Shown here: positions 41,295-54,259 of the stretch, piece by piece | Layout: the number at the start of each line of letters is the position of its first letter | Position numbering within the stretch: position 1 is the first letter of the stretch | Assembly (NCBI GenBank): GCA_017506865.1 | Contig: JAFCMP010000547.1 | Span: 744,001-808,000 of the forward strand | From: Tribonema minus | Taxonomy: Eukaryota > Sar > Xanthophyceae > Tribonematales > Tribonemataceae | Direction: 5' to 3' | DNA length: 64,000 nt | Notes under the pieces: model-generated | Told to the model about the DNA's origin: nothing | Databases searched by the model: none | What the model saw: the letters and a program-made list of their open reading frames with translations, nothing else | Made by a program: the position numbers and the translations under genes

Positions 41295-43234
41295 TCAATT
41301 GTCCTTACTCTTGTACCAGAACGTGATGCTGTCCAGTCTGGAGCCGCTTGTGACCTCGAAACCGACGATCTCCTTGGTGGGGGTCGTGAAGTGCGTTCCT
41401 CCTGCCGTGTTCCCGTGAGGACCATACACTTGCCCACGGTTGGTGTGGAACGTCAGCCAGTCGATGCAGTCGCCGTAGCCGCCTTCAACCTGCGTTGGTT
41501 GACATTGCAAGATCAGGCATGGAACAGATCAATCATTGGACGAAATCAAGCATGTTTTTGTTGCGCACTGCCAAGCTGCGTCATCCCTTTGATGAAAACT
41601 TGCAGCCGCAGGCACACGCACTCTGATCACACATGGGTTTTTACTTGCTGTCAGCGATGGTTACATTTGTTGAAGCGCTGTATGAGGCACGTCAGCTACA
41701 GCGTCAACAATGGCTGCGGTTGCCTCCAAGGAGCGACAATTTTCAGCACACAGCAGTGATCGACAAGATATAGCATTGCGTCAGAGTGCAACACTCTGCG
41801 TTGCCACATGCTGCAAGGGAGCAACAGCAGCCCCTGTGAACGGCGTACGCACTCACATGTGCTGGCACAGCGGTGATTGGCGTATACATTGACATAATTA
41901 CAAGGTATGTGAGCATTGCAAACAGTGTCAGCTAGCACTCTCATATGATGCAGTACACAGTGACAAGGGCAGCAGTGTGCGCCCCGGTGTCGCACAGGTA
42001 CCGATATGCTTTGTATTGACGGCGCACAGCAGCACAGGTAACAGCCTTTGCATTGCGATGTGCCTATGGCGTTCAAGCATGTGGTGCAAGCCCTGGGGAA
42101 AAGGAGTTTGCTGATGCGTTTATATTTGAATATGTAAGCGCAAGCGCTTGGCACTGCATTTCAGATTGAATTATCATTCACAGTTGCCGTGCGTGGCAGA
42201 CCCTGGGAAAAGGAGCCAAGAACAGGACGGTTGCGCATATCACCCTCAAGCAGCTGCAGTATCAGTTCTTGATCAAAGCACTCAGCTATGCATAAGCACG
42301 TCGCTTCTGCATTAATATACCTAGTACACCGTCAGGTTCATCTTCAAGTTTGGGGAAAAAAGTGGCAGCAGCCTGGCCCTTGCGTGGTAGGGCTACATAT
42401 CATAGCAACTGGAGGTTCAACCCTGCAGAAATTCGGCGCATGCTATCGTAGCACTGCTGACGATATTGTTAGTACATCATCAGTGTCTTCAACTTGATTT
42501 GATAAATCTTTCCAAATCTCCAGCTGCTGTATATATGGGCAAGCCCAGCTTTCTGCCCTGCATTGCATGCACCCAGTAAGCCGGAGGGCACGCTATGCTA
42601 TTAGCAATGACACTTTGATAAATGACCAGCAAGTTTCCTGCCACACTGCGAGCATTACTGCCGCACCCATTCCTGGCATCTTTTGACGATGCTTTGGCAG
42701 TACAGTGCAGACTAGGCTGCTGCGTTGAAGCAAACTTTGGATTGCATAGGCAACTCAGCCTCCCTTGGGCCTTTGTAAATTCAAGTCCGCAAGTATGTGC
42801 TCGTAGGTACCTTGTTGATGTATTCACCATCCGCAAGAGTGAATGGTCCGCGGTCGGTGCCGGACTCCTGTCCATAGTAGAAGAAGCGCTCCGGGTTCCC
42901 GTTGGTGTAGGTGACATAGATTCTGTCGATCCAGGCACCAGATCTCACCTGCAGAACAGTGAAGCGCATTGAGGGTCACTTATGCTAGCAGCTGCCGCAG
43001 TTCAATTGGCGCTTGGCAGCGTTGCAGAATTAACTGGCGCCAGCAGCAGCAGGGATGATAGCTCAAGCAAGTCCATGGACTTTAAGCAGTGCTATGGAAC
43101 AAGCTCTGTTGTACAACTTGAAGTACATTGGGCTTTTTCGCGCCCCAGGGGTTTTGCAGGCAGCTTCCATTCCTGCTTTCTACATTCAGGAGTCTGGCAG
43201 TTCGTATGGTGCTGCTTGGCAGGCGTCATTCATG

Positions 43235-43280
43235 AAAATGAATCAAAAGATCATAGAGCTTTAGGTCACAAGGAATCATT
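43235..43280. repeat. Dispersed repeat, copy 3 (partial)
   Basis: Matches 9966-10010 and 10515-10560 (GAATCAAAAGATCATAGAGC, then TTAGGTCACAAG). About 100 bp before it (43131-43147) is GGGCTTTTTCGCGCCCC, the hairpin core of the retrotransposon's 3' end, without its other flanks. Confidence 0.55.
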
Positions 43281-43467
43281 TATATTTAGCTAGCCCTGTG
43301 AACTTTGGTATGGAGGAGTACACTCACTGTACATACTCCAAACATAGCAAGGAAACGTCAAGTACCACTAATTGGTAAGAAAAGGTTGCCACTCGTTCAA
43401 TCAGCGACATGTTGTGCATCACCCAGAGTTACACGTGCTTGCCACAACTGAACACCCTTGCGTACTG

Positions 43468-43580
43468 ACCAGCTTGTGACAGAGGACCAGCTTGGCATCT
43501 AAGCAAGTGCAACGCTGGCCTAGCAGCTTGTGACAGAGGACCAGCTTGGCATCTGAGCAAGTGCAACGCTGGCCGGCGCT
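43468..43580. repeat. Tandem duplication, two units of about 60 bp
   Basis: Two near-identical units containing AGCTTGTGACAGAGGACCAG and CTTGGCATCT..GCAAGTGC in an intron of the jacalin gene. Confidence 0.85.
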
Positions 43581-44693
43581 TGGTACATGCCATGTCAGTG
43601 CGTATGCGAACACATGCGCATGTCATCAAGAGCACAGCCTCCTGAATTATGCATGCTCATTGCCGTTTGAAAAGAAAGCTAGCTGGCTGTTGCTGAGAAT
43701 CCGGGTTTGCAACTGCAGGCAGGCCATGAACATTCAATTGAGAATCCCTCGACTATTATTATAATGTTCATAGGCATGTTGTTACATGTTGCGACTGCTG
43801 TCGCAAGGCGCTCACCCCAATCTGTGCGATCCTCTTCCCGCTCGCGGCGTGGCCCGAGGGAATGCCCCCATTCCGTACGTCGCACCCTTTTCTGCAAGTG
43901 TCGCATGCACATCAAAGACAAACTTTCTGAACATAATGGCGATTGGTGAAGATACAAAAAAAGTGCTGTTTGCTGGACGCGCATGAGTGGCGACAGGACA
44001 GCTTCGAAAGCGCGAACCACTGCAGAACATCGCCGATCGTGAGTCGAGTCGCACTCATCGTTGATGGTGTACTGAGTGCTACATAACCACCAGTTGACTT
44101 GATGCTGACATAGCCTGCAAGCGCTGCTGCGCAGTTGCAGCTGAGTTTGGTTGATGGTCAGTCAGGGAACGAAGTGCTGGAGGGTTGAACAGGCTTGCAA
44201 ATCGCCATTGCAGCAGAGCAGATGATTCAATGCTTCTAAAGTAACTCTTACTGCATGATCTGGCGCTATATAGATCGTTGAATGCTTTAATGAACTGGCA
44301 TCACCTGCACCCATAGAGGTAGATGGGTACCTTATTACAAAATGATGCAACAGCAAGGGCTTTACAAAGTGTACTGCGAGACTTCGTTGATGAACACTCT
44401 CCTCTGCATCAGGTTTGCATTTTCTTAATGACTTCAGAATTGACAATGATGAGTGTATCATCGCTTATTGCGAATGTTCTACACAGTCATGATAGCGTTC
44501 ACGTGTGTGGTAGCCGCTGCAGCTGCCAGTGGACATGCACTGGGAATGGCCACAAAGTGACAGTTTTCCTCTTGAGACTGGCACTAGTGTGCGCCCAGGT
44601 GGTCAATGCAACGCATTTCGACCTGTAGCACAATCACCTCATGCCTCACTTGCTCACTTCACTAGTGCTGATCTGCTGTAATGATGCATTCTT

Positions 44694-45575
44694 TTGAGCG
44701 AGCGCTTACCTACAGCTGGGCGAAACATCAAGCCTCTAATGCTGTCCAGCCGTCCTTCATACGCGGACATGCAGAAGAGCGGAGCCCACTGTTCCTTCAA
44801 CTTAGTCTGGCTGCTTGAGACTGGACCGGTGCTAATCCGCTACATATACATGATGTATTACTTGAGCGAGCGCTTACCTGTAGCTGGGTGAAACCTTAAG
44901 CCTGTGATGTTGTCCAGCCGCCCTTCATACGCGGGCATGCAGGAGAGAGAACCCCACTCAGGCAGTTGCGTGAACTCAGTCTGGCCGCTTGAGACTGGTA
45001 CTAGTGCTAATCTGCTACATATACATGATGTATTACTTGAGCGAGCGCTTACCTATAGCTCGGCGAAACATTAAGCCTGTGATATTGTCCAGCCGCCCTT
45101 CATACGCGGGCATGCAGAAGAGAGAACCCCACTCAGGCTGTTGCTTGAACTCAGTCTGGCCGCTTGAGACTGGTACTAGTGCTAATCTGCTACATATACA
45201 TGATGTATTACTTGAGCGAGCGCTTACCTATAGCTCGGCGAAACATTAAGCCTGTGATGTTGTCCAGCCGCCCTTCATACGCGGGCATGCAGAAGAGAGA
45301 ACCCCACTCAGGCTGTTGCTTAAACTCAGTCTGGCCGCTTGAGACTGTTACTAGTGCTAATCTGCTACATGTACATGATGTATTACTTGAGCGAGCGCTT
45401 ACCTATAGCTTGGCGAAACATCAAGCCTGTGATGCTGTCCAGCCGTCCTTCATACGCGGACATGCAGAAGAGCGGATCCCACTCGGCCTTGAACTCAGTC
45501 TGGCCGCTTGAGACTGGTACTAGGCTAAGCGCTTAATCTGCTACATGTACATGATGTATTACTTGAGCGAGCGTT
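44694..45575 (-). repeat. Donor-side tandem array in the jacalin gene (5 copies, 175-nt unit)
   Basis: Five tandem copies of the last 90-100 nt of the exon at 45836-45579, with its donor and about 75 nt of intron. Exon ends are at 45403, 45228, 45053, 44878 and 44710 (true 45579): spacing 176, 175, 175, 175, 168. The copies are much closer to each other than to the true exon edge, so the array has spread or been homogenised recently. Donors are all GTAAGCGC. Confidence 0.93.
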
Positions 45576-47009
45576 CACCTATAGCTGGGCGGAACATTAA
45601 GCCTGTGATGACGTTCAGCTGCGCCTCATACGCGGGCATGCAGAAGAGCGGGTCCCATTGCTCCTTGAACTCAGCGTGGCTGCTCGTCAGGTAGCGCTCG
45701 AACTCCTCCACCTTGGCTGTGTCTGCCCAGTTGACCTGGTTCAATGAAAGCCTCGTTGCCGTCAGTTCGTTGATCAGGTCGTCCAGCAATGCCTTCTCGC
45801 TTGGGCTGGGCCATTTGGACAGCAGATAATGCGCCTCTGCAGACAAGAACGTGTGCATACTATCAGTGAGAACAACATCATTCAATTTGGCTGTTTCTTG
45901 TTGCAGCACCCGCTCTGCAACTATCCTGGGGCCCATCAAAACTGAGTAATAGTGCACTTATGCCTGGTATACAGTGTGACACACAAATCTGATCTGTCAA
46001 GCATCCGACAGACTCTGGAGGGCTGAGGACATTTACATGACCAGCAGTAGAATCAATTCAATAAAAAAAGGATATGTTCGCCTCATTCAGAGTACCATCA
46101 TACACACTCTGTAGCAGTGTAGGAATCACAAGATGTAGACTCACCTTACTACTGCAATTGGAGCCGCGGCGCTACTGAGGATCCTCGAGCGCCGCGGCGC
46201 TACTGATTTGTCATTTGCCGCTGACAGCATTGATAAGGTGACGCACAGACACTCTTCATAAAGTGTCACTAAATGCCCCAAGGTTTAGCCTGCCATAGCC
46301 CAGCTGCATACTTGTGATGGCGCTGCTGGTATGTAGGCTCAGCCTCTAGAGCACGATGTATACAATAGCTTGTATTCTATTTATAATGTTGCTGCCTCAC
46401 ATGAAGTTTCCTGAAAGGTGAGTCTGGCCCAACTGCAAGGCATGCTGTAATGACCCGCAGCTGTATGAGCCGAGCACATGACTGCATTTTGTGCCAGACT
46501 TTATGAAATTTTGACACTGCCATCAAGGTGCTGCCAGTATCCGCGGCCTACTTGATGATGGTGATATCCTCAAATATCCCCAATTCACAGGCTAACAAAA
46601 CTCTGCTAAGTTTGTTGCCTGAGTGTTTCCATCACGACATTGAATTTATAGCGGCCCAAGGCGAGCTTGACCGCTTGAACTTAGTGTGCAAACACTAATT
46701 ATTATAGTTATAAGAAAATTCCGCGTTTGCCGGGCGCTACAACCATGTCCATTGGCATTAATTTCTTACATGCACTGCTGCAGCGCGAACACCTGAGTAA
46801 TGCTACACTGTAAAAGTCCTGGCAAGGCCACGGTCAAGCTGTAATTCTTGACATTGTTTATTAAATTGCACCAATTGGTATTTAAGCGCTTGCTCTACTG
46901 CAGCTATTTCATCTGCCAGTGGTGCAGTGCAGCAGTGTGTGCAGTATCATGTACTACGTTTGTCACCTGGGCCCCTCCTTGTCCCCCTATTAGACCCTAC
47001 GTTTGTCCC

Positions 47010-47085
47010 CTGGGCCCCTCCCCGTCCCCCTATTAGACCCTTGAGAGGGGGTACGTAGAGGGGGAGTGCCAGGGGACAAGCACTA
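47010..47085. repeat. GC-rich inverted repeat
   Basis: CTTGTCCCCTGG-like arm (from 47010; a direct copy lies at about 46970) faces CCAGGGGACAAG at 47070-47083, with CCCCCT/AGGGGG pairs inside. It could fold into a long hairpin; possibly a MITE remnant. Confidence 0.6.
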
Positions 47086-47112
47086 CGTTGCTTGTGATCA
47101 AAAGCGAGCTAG

Positions 47113-47190
47113 TCGTGTGTGCCCAGGCGGTCAATGCAACGCACTTTGACATTGTCGTACAGGCCGAAATGCGTTGCGTTGACCACCTGG
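47113..47190. repeat. Inverted repeat with 26-bp arms
   Basis: CCCAGGCGGTCAATGCAACG at 47115 faces its near-complement CGTTGCGTTGACCACCTGG ending near 47190, with a loop of about 17 nt. One arm recurs alone at 44587-44625. Confidence 0.75.
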
Positions 47191-47204
47191 CGGCACAGTC
47201 GCCA

Positions 47205-47275
47205 TTGCTCACTCTGACTCACCTGCGTCAGCGAAGTCCAGCTGCCTGTGCTCCTGTCTACTCTTCTGGTATGCC
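47205..47275 (-). repeat. Donor-side copy of the 47.4-kb exon of the jacalin gene
   Basis: Copies the end of exon 47452-47359 with its CAG|GTGAGTC donor and nearby intron (GTGATCAAAAGCG also duplicated at 47095 and 47300). Confidence 0.85.
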
Positions 47276-50200
47276 ACAGTGTCCAACTACTACATTGCTC
47301 GTGATCAAAAGCGCTATACTTACTAATCGCTATCATATGATTGCTCGCTTTGACTCACCTGCGTCAGCGAAGTCCAGCTGCCTGTGCTCCTGTCGAATCT
47401 TCTGGTCGGCCACGGCATCCAGGTGCCTCCCTGGGAGAGCACCGCCTACTGCCTGCAAGCATCAATATTGCGTTTTAGTGGTGAACCTCAAGCCTTGAAG
47501 GTTTCTGTTATAGCTGGCAATGGTAGCGTACATGCACAAAGCACAAACGTCCAGGTCTGTGTTGCAGCACCATGTCTGCAGTGTACAAGCTCTTGGGGCA
47601 CACTGCGATTGCTGCATGCAAATCAAACCCATGCCAGTGGCAAACCAACACTACGTCGGTGGATCAGACCCGATCAACGCATGCCGGCAGGATCGGTTTG
47701 GCGGGAGGTATTATTATGTGGTTGATTGACTGTAATTGATCAAAACACATTTTTTCTGGATCCTGCTGGAGGTGGTGATCCAACTGATACCAGCATTTAT
47801 TTTGGAATGTGGCCACCCTACAGTAAAAAAAATACTTCTGAAGTAATATAAATGTTCTAATTATTCCAGGTTCGAATTATTTTTTGGCTTACTTCTATCA
47901 GTAAATTGGGCAAATAATTCCTTTGACAAAAAGTTTGAAAGCATCTGCCAAGCCGGCCTCCGTACACAAAATGTATGCCTTGGGCCTGGGGCTGAAACGT
48001 TTCATCAATGCATGCCATGTCCACGAGTAAACTCCCATTCGTCACACCAATCATTTTCATGCGGTATGTTGAAGTTCTGTGTAGGGCTATCTCCTAACTA
48101 TATTGCAGCATTGATGTGCGCAATTGTGCAATAATTTACCATATTGTTTGTGTTTGCACCCCTGGCCGCTTTCAAAGTAATTGGAGGCTGCAGCCTAAGG
48201 CTTTTGTTTTGACTTCAACACCATTGGCCACACTGTTGCGTCAACACTGGCTTTAAGTTGCTGGTGCCATGCAACAAATTACACGAAGTGCAAGTGTGCC
48301 ACCGTGTGTTCTGAGATGGAAATATCTACGGTTTGAAGCATATGACACTTTCATGCTCATTGCCGCCGTTTGCACGCTTGACGGTAATGGCAGTTACACT
48401 TGCCGGCACACAGACCGCAATACAATCACTTCTAGCAGCACACGACTGGCGTCGGCCAGCTTGAAGTTCTGTTGCATTAGTCACCTTAATGTCTGCGAAG
48501 GCCGGTAGTAGGGCAAAGTGAGCGGCAGCTCGCTACGTTGCATTGCATCAATATGCTTAGGATATATATATATATGACTGCAGAAATGATCAGAAACTTG
48601 AAGCAAGAGAAGTGGTCTGTAAAAAGATGAACCAATACATGCCTGCGGGAGGCTGAGCGCCTTCATATTGATCAGGCTCCTACCACGCACATCAACGGAA
48701 AGAAATGCATTGTTTTCAAAGTTTTTCAGCCTCGAAATATCACGCAGCTCATTTTGGCTCTCTGTCGATGTTTAACTACAACGGAATTTCTGTTCCGTGC
48801 AGCAGCAGCTGTAGCAGACCCATTGCTGGCATACAATCGTACAACCTCTGTTACGGCAACCAAGAGTATCATCGTTCATGAGTGCGTAATCTGTTTTGGA
48901 ATATAACAATACGAGAATTCACTCAATTGATCATGATGCCAATGCACTATTATGCGCAAAACTATAGGCGGGGAAGGGGCCTAGTCTAAGCGTGCTAGAT
49001 TTGTTCAGGTACGTACCTTCTCGTAGTCAGCAAGGCTTGAAAATGAGCCAAGCACTGCAATGAGGTTGGCGCCAGTGTCGTTGCCGTTCATAACCGCCTT
49101 TGCATTCTCGATGACCACATTCAGGTCGGGAAGAGCTGAAAATTTGAGCTCACGTTGGCTTGGCCAGCCAGTAGCATGTGCTTCCGCCTTCCACTCAGTG
49201 TGTTTGGTCAACTCCTGCCAGTGCACAAGGCATTGCAGACCAGTGAGGTTCCTGTATGTTGCACTTTAAGTTGATGGTTATGATTTGCATAAGGTCCAGC
49301 TTAAGAGAATACAAAAACTGTTAGCAGTGCTAGCTGCACAAGTTTAATCGGTGCTCCATGCCAGCCGGTATGCGTGTAGTACTTGTGAAACCTGTCCTTA
49401 CTGACTCAACAAGTTTTTCAATAACTGCACTGCGGCACCAATTATTAGAGAGGCAACCCAGTTTTTCTCTCTCAGCAAAGTCATAATTCGAAGTAGCGTG
49501 CTCATGTACTCATACACTGGTACGTGTCCATATGAATGCTGCGAGAGGTGGGCATGCCTGTGTCCGCGAGTGTCACAGTGGTGAATTGCATGATATGCAT
49601 CGCATGCAGCACACAAATCAATAGCAGCAGCCGCTGCGGCATGCCACTACGTCTTATCCTTCATGAATAATCCACGCAGTGAACCCATCAAGCTGAAAGC
49701 CGCCGTGATGTGCAGCACTGCTGTCAATACCTGTCGAACTACAGTTGTGTCTCTACAGCTACTTGTAAATTGAACTTCTAGGATTAGGGTTCGAATTAGG
49801 CTCAATCTCACCCTGCTCAAAGCTGGTAAGCCTGTCTGGTTGCGCAACCGTGACGAAGTGGCAGACATCGCACGTCCATCGGTAGCTATAGTATACAGTA
49901 CCACCAACCATCAACCATCGTGGTTTTCCCCGTGTTAACACTCTAAGCACCGACAGAAATCCGTATTAAATAAAGCAGAACAGACAATGTATGTGGTACT
50001 GCTTATTTATCAGCAGCGGGACCGAATCGGAGAGGTGTTTACACGTTGCCTCCCACAGCACGTAACACGCACCGGTTAACGCGTTCGGCGCAGCGGGCCA
50101 CCGGTCGCAGGTTAGAACCGGTACAAAAACTTGTGCTTGTACCGGGTTCAACAGGTTAACGCGCCATCTCTGCTCAATTGCGAGCAATGTTATAGGTGTA

Positions 50201-52482
50201 ACGATTCAGCAATAGTATATACTTCGAAGTATATATTTTTCTCCTGCGCTCACGATTTTGAGATATCCTATGTTGATTTTGGACTTGAACATCAAATTTC
50301 AACTGTAAGCCTTGCAAAGTCCCAAAGTTCAATTCCAAATTGAAGTCTCAAAGTGCTCTGTGCTCAACGTGGAATCCTAATCAACTTCAATACTCGTCCC
50401 CCTCACCTAATAACCTCAACTGGATGAAAGTTTAGCACCGAACGCTGGCTGGGTTCAACCGGACCTGAAGTTTGCCAATTTGGAAGTGGTTTGATGCTGG
50501 GTCCCATTTTCCCAATTCAGCTCCCATTTTTCGCAACCAACACCTACCACTCCTCTTCACCTCATGACCTCTGAAAGTGGTTCAAACTTTGATGCTGCCA
50601 GTGGGTCCCAATTCAGGCCCCTTCTTTACTATTTGCAATGGGTACATGCCATTGGCGGGCTGATGCTTATCAATGTGATGGTGTGAGTCATGATGTTTCA
50701 TCGACTTGAAGTTGTTGACAAGTTGCCAATTTCAAGTTCATCTTCAGAAATTATTGCTTTTTCCTACCGCTCAGCTGCGGCAGAATACCGTGTGACAGGT
50801 CAATCTTGATCATCATAATCGTGATGATGAGTCAAGATGTTATGACATTGCCTGCGGCACATCGAATGATGAAATGAACTACAGAAACTGTTACTGTAGC
50901 AGCAGGAGAGCCTTATAGACGATGTGCCTGACACTTTCACACTTCAAGTTGTAAGTTTCACTGAGTGATTCGCATGACGCAGTAGTTAAACTTATTGCAT
51001 TGTTGATGGTACCAAGTTCTGACTCAGCCTGCCAGTGACAGGCTCAACTCCTACTACTTACCCGATGACAACAAGTATGGTAGTACAGTAGTTGGTCAAG
51101 AACTTCAAGTTAAAGCACCAATGTGACTGTGACATTCCGTAACGATCATGATGTTGCCAAGTTCACAATTGAATTTTGACCGCAAGGGCCCCGCACCCGT
51201 CCCCCCACTGGCAGTAACTGTTTCTGTAGTCTTCTCGCCATCAGATCCAAACTTCTAATGCGAGCAACTCGGAGAACTCGGAGTTCAAGTCTGACTTACC
51301 TGAATTTCAACGTTGGCTGCAGTGCTGGCTTTGACATCTGTTTTCATACTGCTTGCGTAAGCATCCAGCTTCCCCTTGATGTCCTGCTTCGTCATGTCAG
51401 CCGTCTCAGTGAACTACCAGACCGAGTGATACCAAGCACCAGAGATGATGCCATGGATGTAGTAGCGTCCGTAAACTTCATCAAACATGGCTGCTCCCTC
51501 TTCCTTGAGCATCTTGATTGCCTGTGTTACAGTGGTAGCAATACAACAAAGCGGCAATTGTTTAAACAATCAATTCAATTCTGATTCGAATTATCAGCCT
51601 GTCAGTGAGAAGTACTCGTTCTCGTTCAAATCGCAGCAAATCTGTTGTGTATGCTCAAGGCTGGCGGACATACCTCCGAGCCCGAGTGAGAGTCTGTCGC
51701 AGTGCTTCTTCAAGTTCAAGTTCAACTCGTACCAACAACATGCACTTACTAATAGTTTTATCAATTCTCTACTAGTATTAGTAGTAATAGACTGTAAATA
51801 GTTATATTATTTATGCTGCAACTGGCCTGGCAGGCCGCATAAATCATCGTGGCCGCATACCTGATTTCGGCAATGGTGTGGTTTGCTGCAGCGCCTGACA
51901 ACACAAATTGATACAAGCAAGTGCTACGACTAGTACTTTCAAAAGGTTTGAATGGCAACAATGCAAGCAGCATCGGATTTCAAACTGGCAGTGTGGCCTA
52001 CATACCAAATCTCGATTGTGGTTACAAAGGGTATGATCACCAGTTTTGGCAGAGTCTCGTGTTAGCAATTCAAGGTATCAAGAGCTGTGATAGCTGCTTA
52101 CCGCGTCCGAGAGGCGAAGTTGAACCGAAGGGAAGCGTGCATCGCTCTTCCAGCTGCCGTTGACAACCATGTTGCAATCATTGGTGCGGCTGCATGTCTG
52201 CTTCAGAAAGTCGATCTCGACGCTTCCGCCAGCGGAGTAAATGCCAGCCGCGTAGTCGACAGATGCCGTTTATGAGCTTTCAATGAGGCTAGAGTACTCT
52301 GAGACTGTGGTGATGATCTCGACGCTGGAGTTCAAGTTTCTGTTGGCGACGTCTGCGACAGGTACTGAGCCCTCGCGCTTGGAGTCTTCAGCGAACGCGT
52401 AGGCCCCGATGTTGCCGTCGCGCAGGAGGCTGTCACCAACCTGGTAGTTGCTGCGCCAGGCGATCTCTGTCACTGGCGCCAT

Positions 52483-53164
52483 GACGACGCTGGACTGTGC
52501 GGGTTTTTGGTGTGTGAGTGTGTGTGAACCAAAAACACAACCAGCTTGCTCAGCCTCTTTGCATTCCTCCACCGCCCACCTAGAGGAAATTCCCTGCTGC
52601 GAGCTCCTGCAGAAACGAGCTCGCTGACTGCCGTACACATTTCAAAAGGGCAGGAGCTCGAAACAAAGCAAGTTTTGTATCTAGCTGGAAGCATCACAGT
52701 GGCAGGAAGTTTCAGGGTCCGAGGCAATGGTCTGTGATGGAGAGCACGAGGAGTTGCAATTGACGAACGGGCGAACTGGAAATGGCGAACAGCCGCCGGC
52801 AGATTAGGTTGGGCTGGCCAAGCTGCGTACGACGACTGTGACTCAAAGTGTTTGGACAAGAAGTATCGCAGATTCCGAGCTTCTGCATGTAAATAACGGT
52901 TTCTGAAGTAGCGATGCCAACGAGATGACGAACGAGCTAACTCGAAAATGGTCGCCGTAACTGTACGTGGTCGTGCTCATTCTAGGCTCGCGAACCTTAC
53001 AACTTATCCCCGATGGGGCATTGGCGGGTGGGCTCGGCGTGCGCCAACGCGGCCGGCGAGCTCGTGCTATCTCCTGACACACCTGAGCGATTTGAGGAGT
53101 TATCGAGCAAGCGCAATGCGCAAGCAGCCGCATACATGATGCTTCTACCTTTTCTGAACAGAGA
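52483..53164. other. Upstream region of the jacalin gene
   Basis: No recognised gene. A plus-strand frame (53013-53175) is interrupted by the truncated retrotransposon but shows no recognisable domain. Confidence 0.4.
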
Positions 53165-53175
53165 AGTACATCTTT

Positions 53176-53300
53176 GGCGGCGGCGGCGTTTGAGTGGTTG
53201 TCGTTGCGACACTTTCAGACTGTCATACGACATGTAGATTCCTTACAGCTAGATGCCAATCATCTGGGCTTTTTCGCGCCCTGAGCGAGAATTAATAAAA
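53176..53300 (+). mobile_element. 5'-truncated retrotransposon tail (+)
   Basis: The last 125 bp of the element, from the GGCGGCGGCGGCG coding for the final Gly residues through TGA to ATTAATAAAA, almost identical to the full copy. Target duplication AGTACATCTTT at 53165-53175 and 53301-53311. Confidence 0.93.
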
Positions 53301-53609
53301 AGTACATCTTTTGCATGCAGGCTCATTTGTTTGAATCTGACAAGATGTTGGTAGAAGGCTGAGGAAGCTGTGATTCAGTACTGAACAGAGTCTCACTGCG
53401 CACTACAGCATACGCTGCTTCATCTAGGCCTGACCACAACTATTGTAATCAGTCACGCCAACCTCAACACAACTGACCCCCAATCATGGACGTCGTCGCT
53501 GGCCCAGGGGGGCAGCGCGGCGCATGTAGCTCCAACGGCGTGGGGGCAGCTAGCTCTGGCGAGCACCCGGCATGCATTACATGTGGCCCCTGGATAGTGT
53601 GGTCAACGG

Positions 53610-54070
53610 CGGCAGCGACTCCACCCGGGGCAGCGCGGTCAGCGAGGGCAGCGAGGTCAGCAGGGGCAGGGGCAGCGACCTAGTCACCGGGGCGGGGGCA
53701 GTGACCTAGGTCACCGGGATGGGGGCGAGGTCAGCGGGGGCAGCGGGGGCAGCGACCTAGGTCACCGTGGTCAGCGGGGGCAGTGACCTCGCTACCCCCG
53801 CTTGCCCCGAGCGGGGGCAGTGACCTCGCCGCTGCCCCCCGCTGCCCCTGCTGCCCCCGTTGACCTCGCTGCCCCTCAATTGCTGCCCACGCTGCGTCCG
53901 CTGCCCCCGCTGACCTTGCTGCCCCCGCTGACCTCGCTGCCCCCGCTGCCCCCACTGATCTCGCTGCCCTTGCTGCCCCCGCTGACCCCGCTGACCTTGC
54001 TGCCCCTGCTGAAGAATCTACCGTCCGCCTGATCTCGCTCCCCGCTGCCCCCGCTGCCCCCGCTGCCCTG
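53610..54070. repeat. GC-rich minisatellite arranged as an inverted repeat
   Basis: 53610-53785 is built of GGGGGCAGCGAGGTCAGC-type units. 53785-54070 has the same unit in reverse complement (GCTGACCTCGCTGCCCCC). The centre lies near 53800. Confidence 0.85.
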
Positions 54071-54259
54071 AGCTAAACCCGGGGCCCTAAATCAATAATC
54101 ACTGTCCATAATTCCAACTGAAACGGACCCGGTCTTTTACGCAGTTTGACCAACATGCCCATGCAGCCTGCTTTCTTGCGCATCGCAAACCGCAAATCAT
54201 CAGTCTGTGCCCTTGGCACTGCAATTTTCAACTGCTGAAATGTACAGCATTCACTGTAC

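Larger units (their letters stand above)
41295..52482 (-). pseudogene. Large jacalin-lectin protein gene, possibly MACPF-like, with in-frame stops
   Basis: Minus-strand exons over 11 kb appear to form one gene. The best supported are the last two (42948-42811 and 41489-41295): they make a jacalin-type lectin domain (DRIYVTYTNG, FTLADGEYI, IVGFEVTSGSRLD), which binds carbohydrate. Other exon candidates with clean borders: 52482-52102, 51521-51300, 49214-49017, 47452-47359 and 45836-45579. The 51.5-kb exon has a YGRYYIHG motif and the first exon a Gly/Ser-rich segment, weakly suggesting a membrane-attack-complex/perforin-type pore-forming part; that is tentative. Two in-frame stops were seen: TAA at 52270-52272 and TAG at 51414-51416. 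Since all three stop codons are real stops in neighbours, the gene is probably dead or misassembled there. Grouping all exons into one gene is inference. Confidence 0.6.

Noticed and set aside
43131..43147. Fifth retrotransposon tail
   Set aside because: Only the GGGCTTTTTCGCGCCC core matches; the flanks and the AGTAC end are missing and no target duplication was found.
44694..45579. CRISPR-like repeat array
   Set aside because: Units are 175 nt, contain coding exon ends and donors, and have no short palindromic repeat with unique spacers.
41295..52482. Non-standard genetic code (TAA/TAG as glutamine)
   Set aside because: TAG ends CSL4, CDK and GxxExxY, TAA ends the zinc-finger gene, and TGA ends POLD2, V-ATPase E and the retrotransposon, all at the expected places. 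The stops in the jacalin gene are therefore real breaks.
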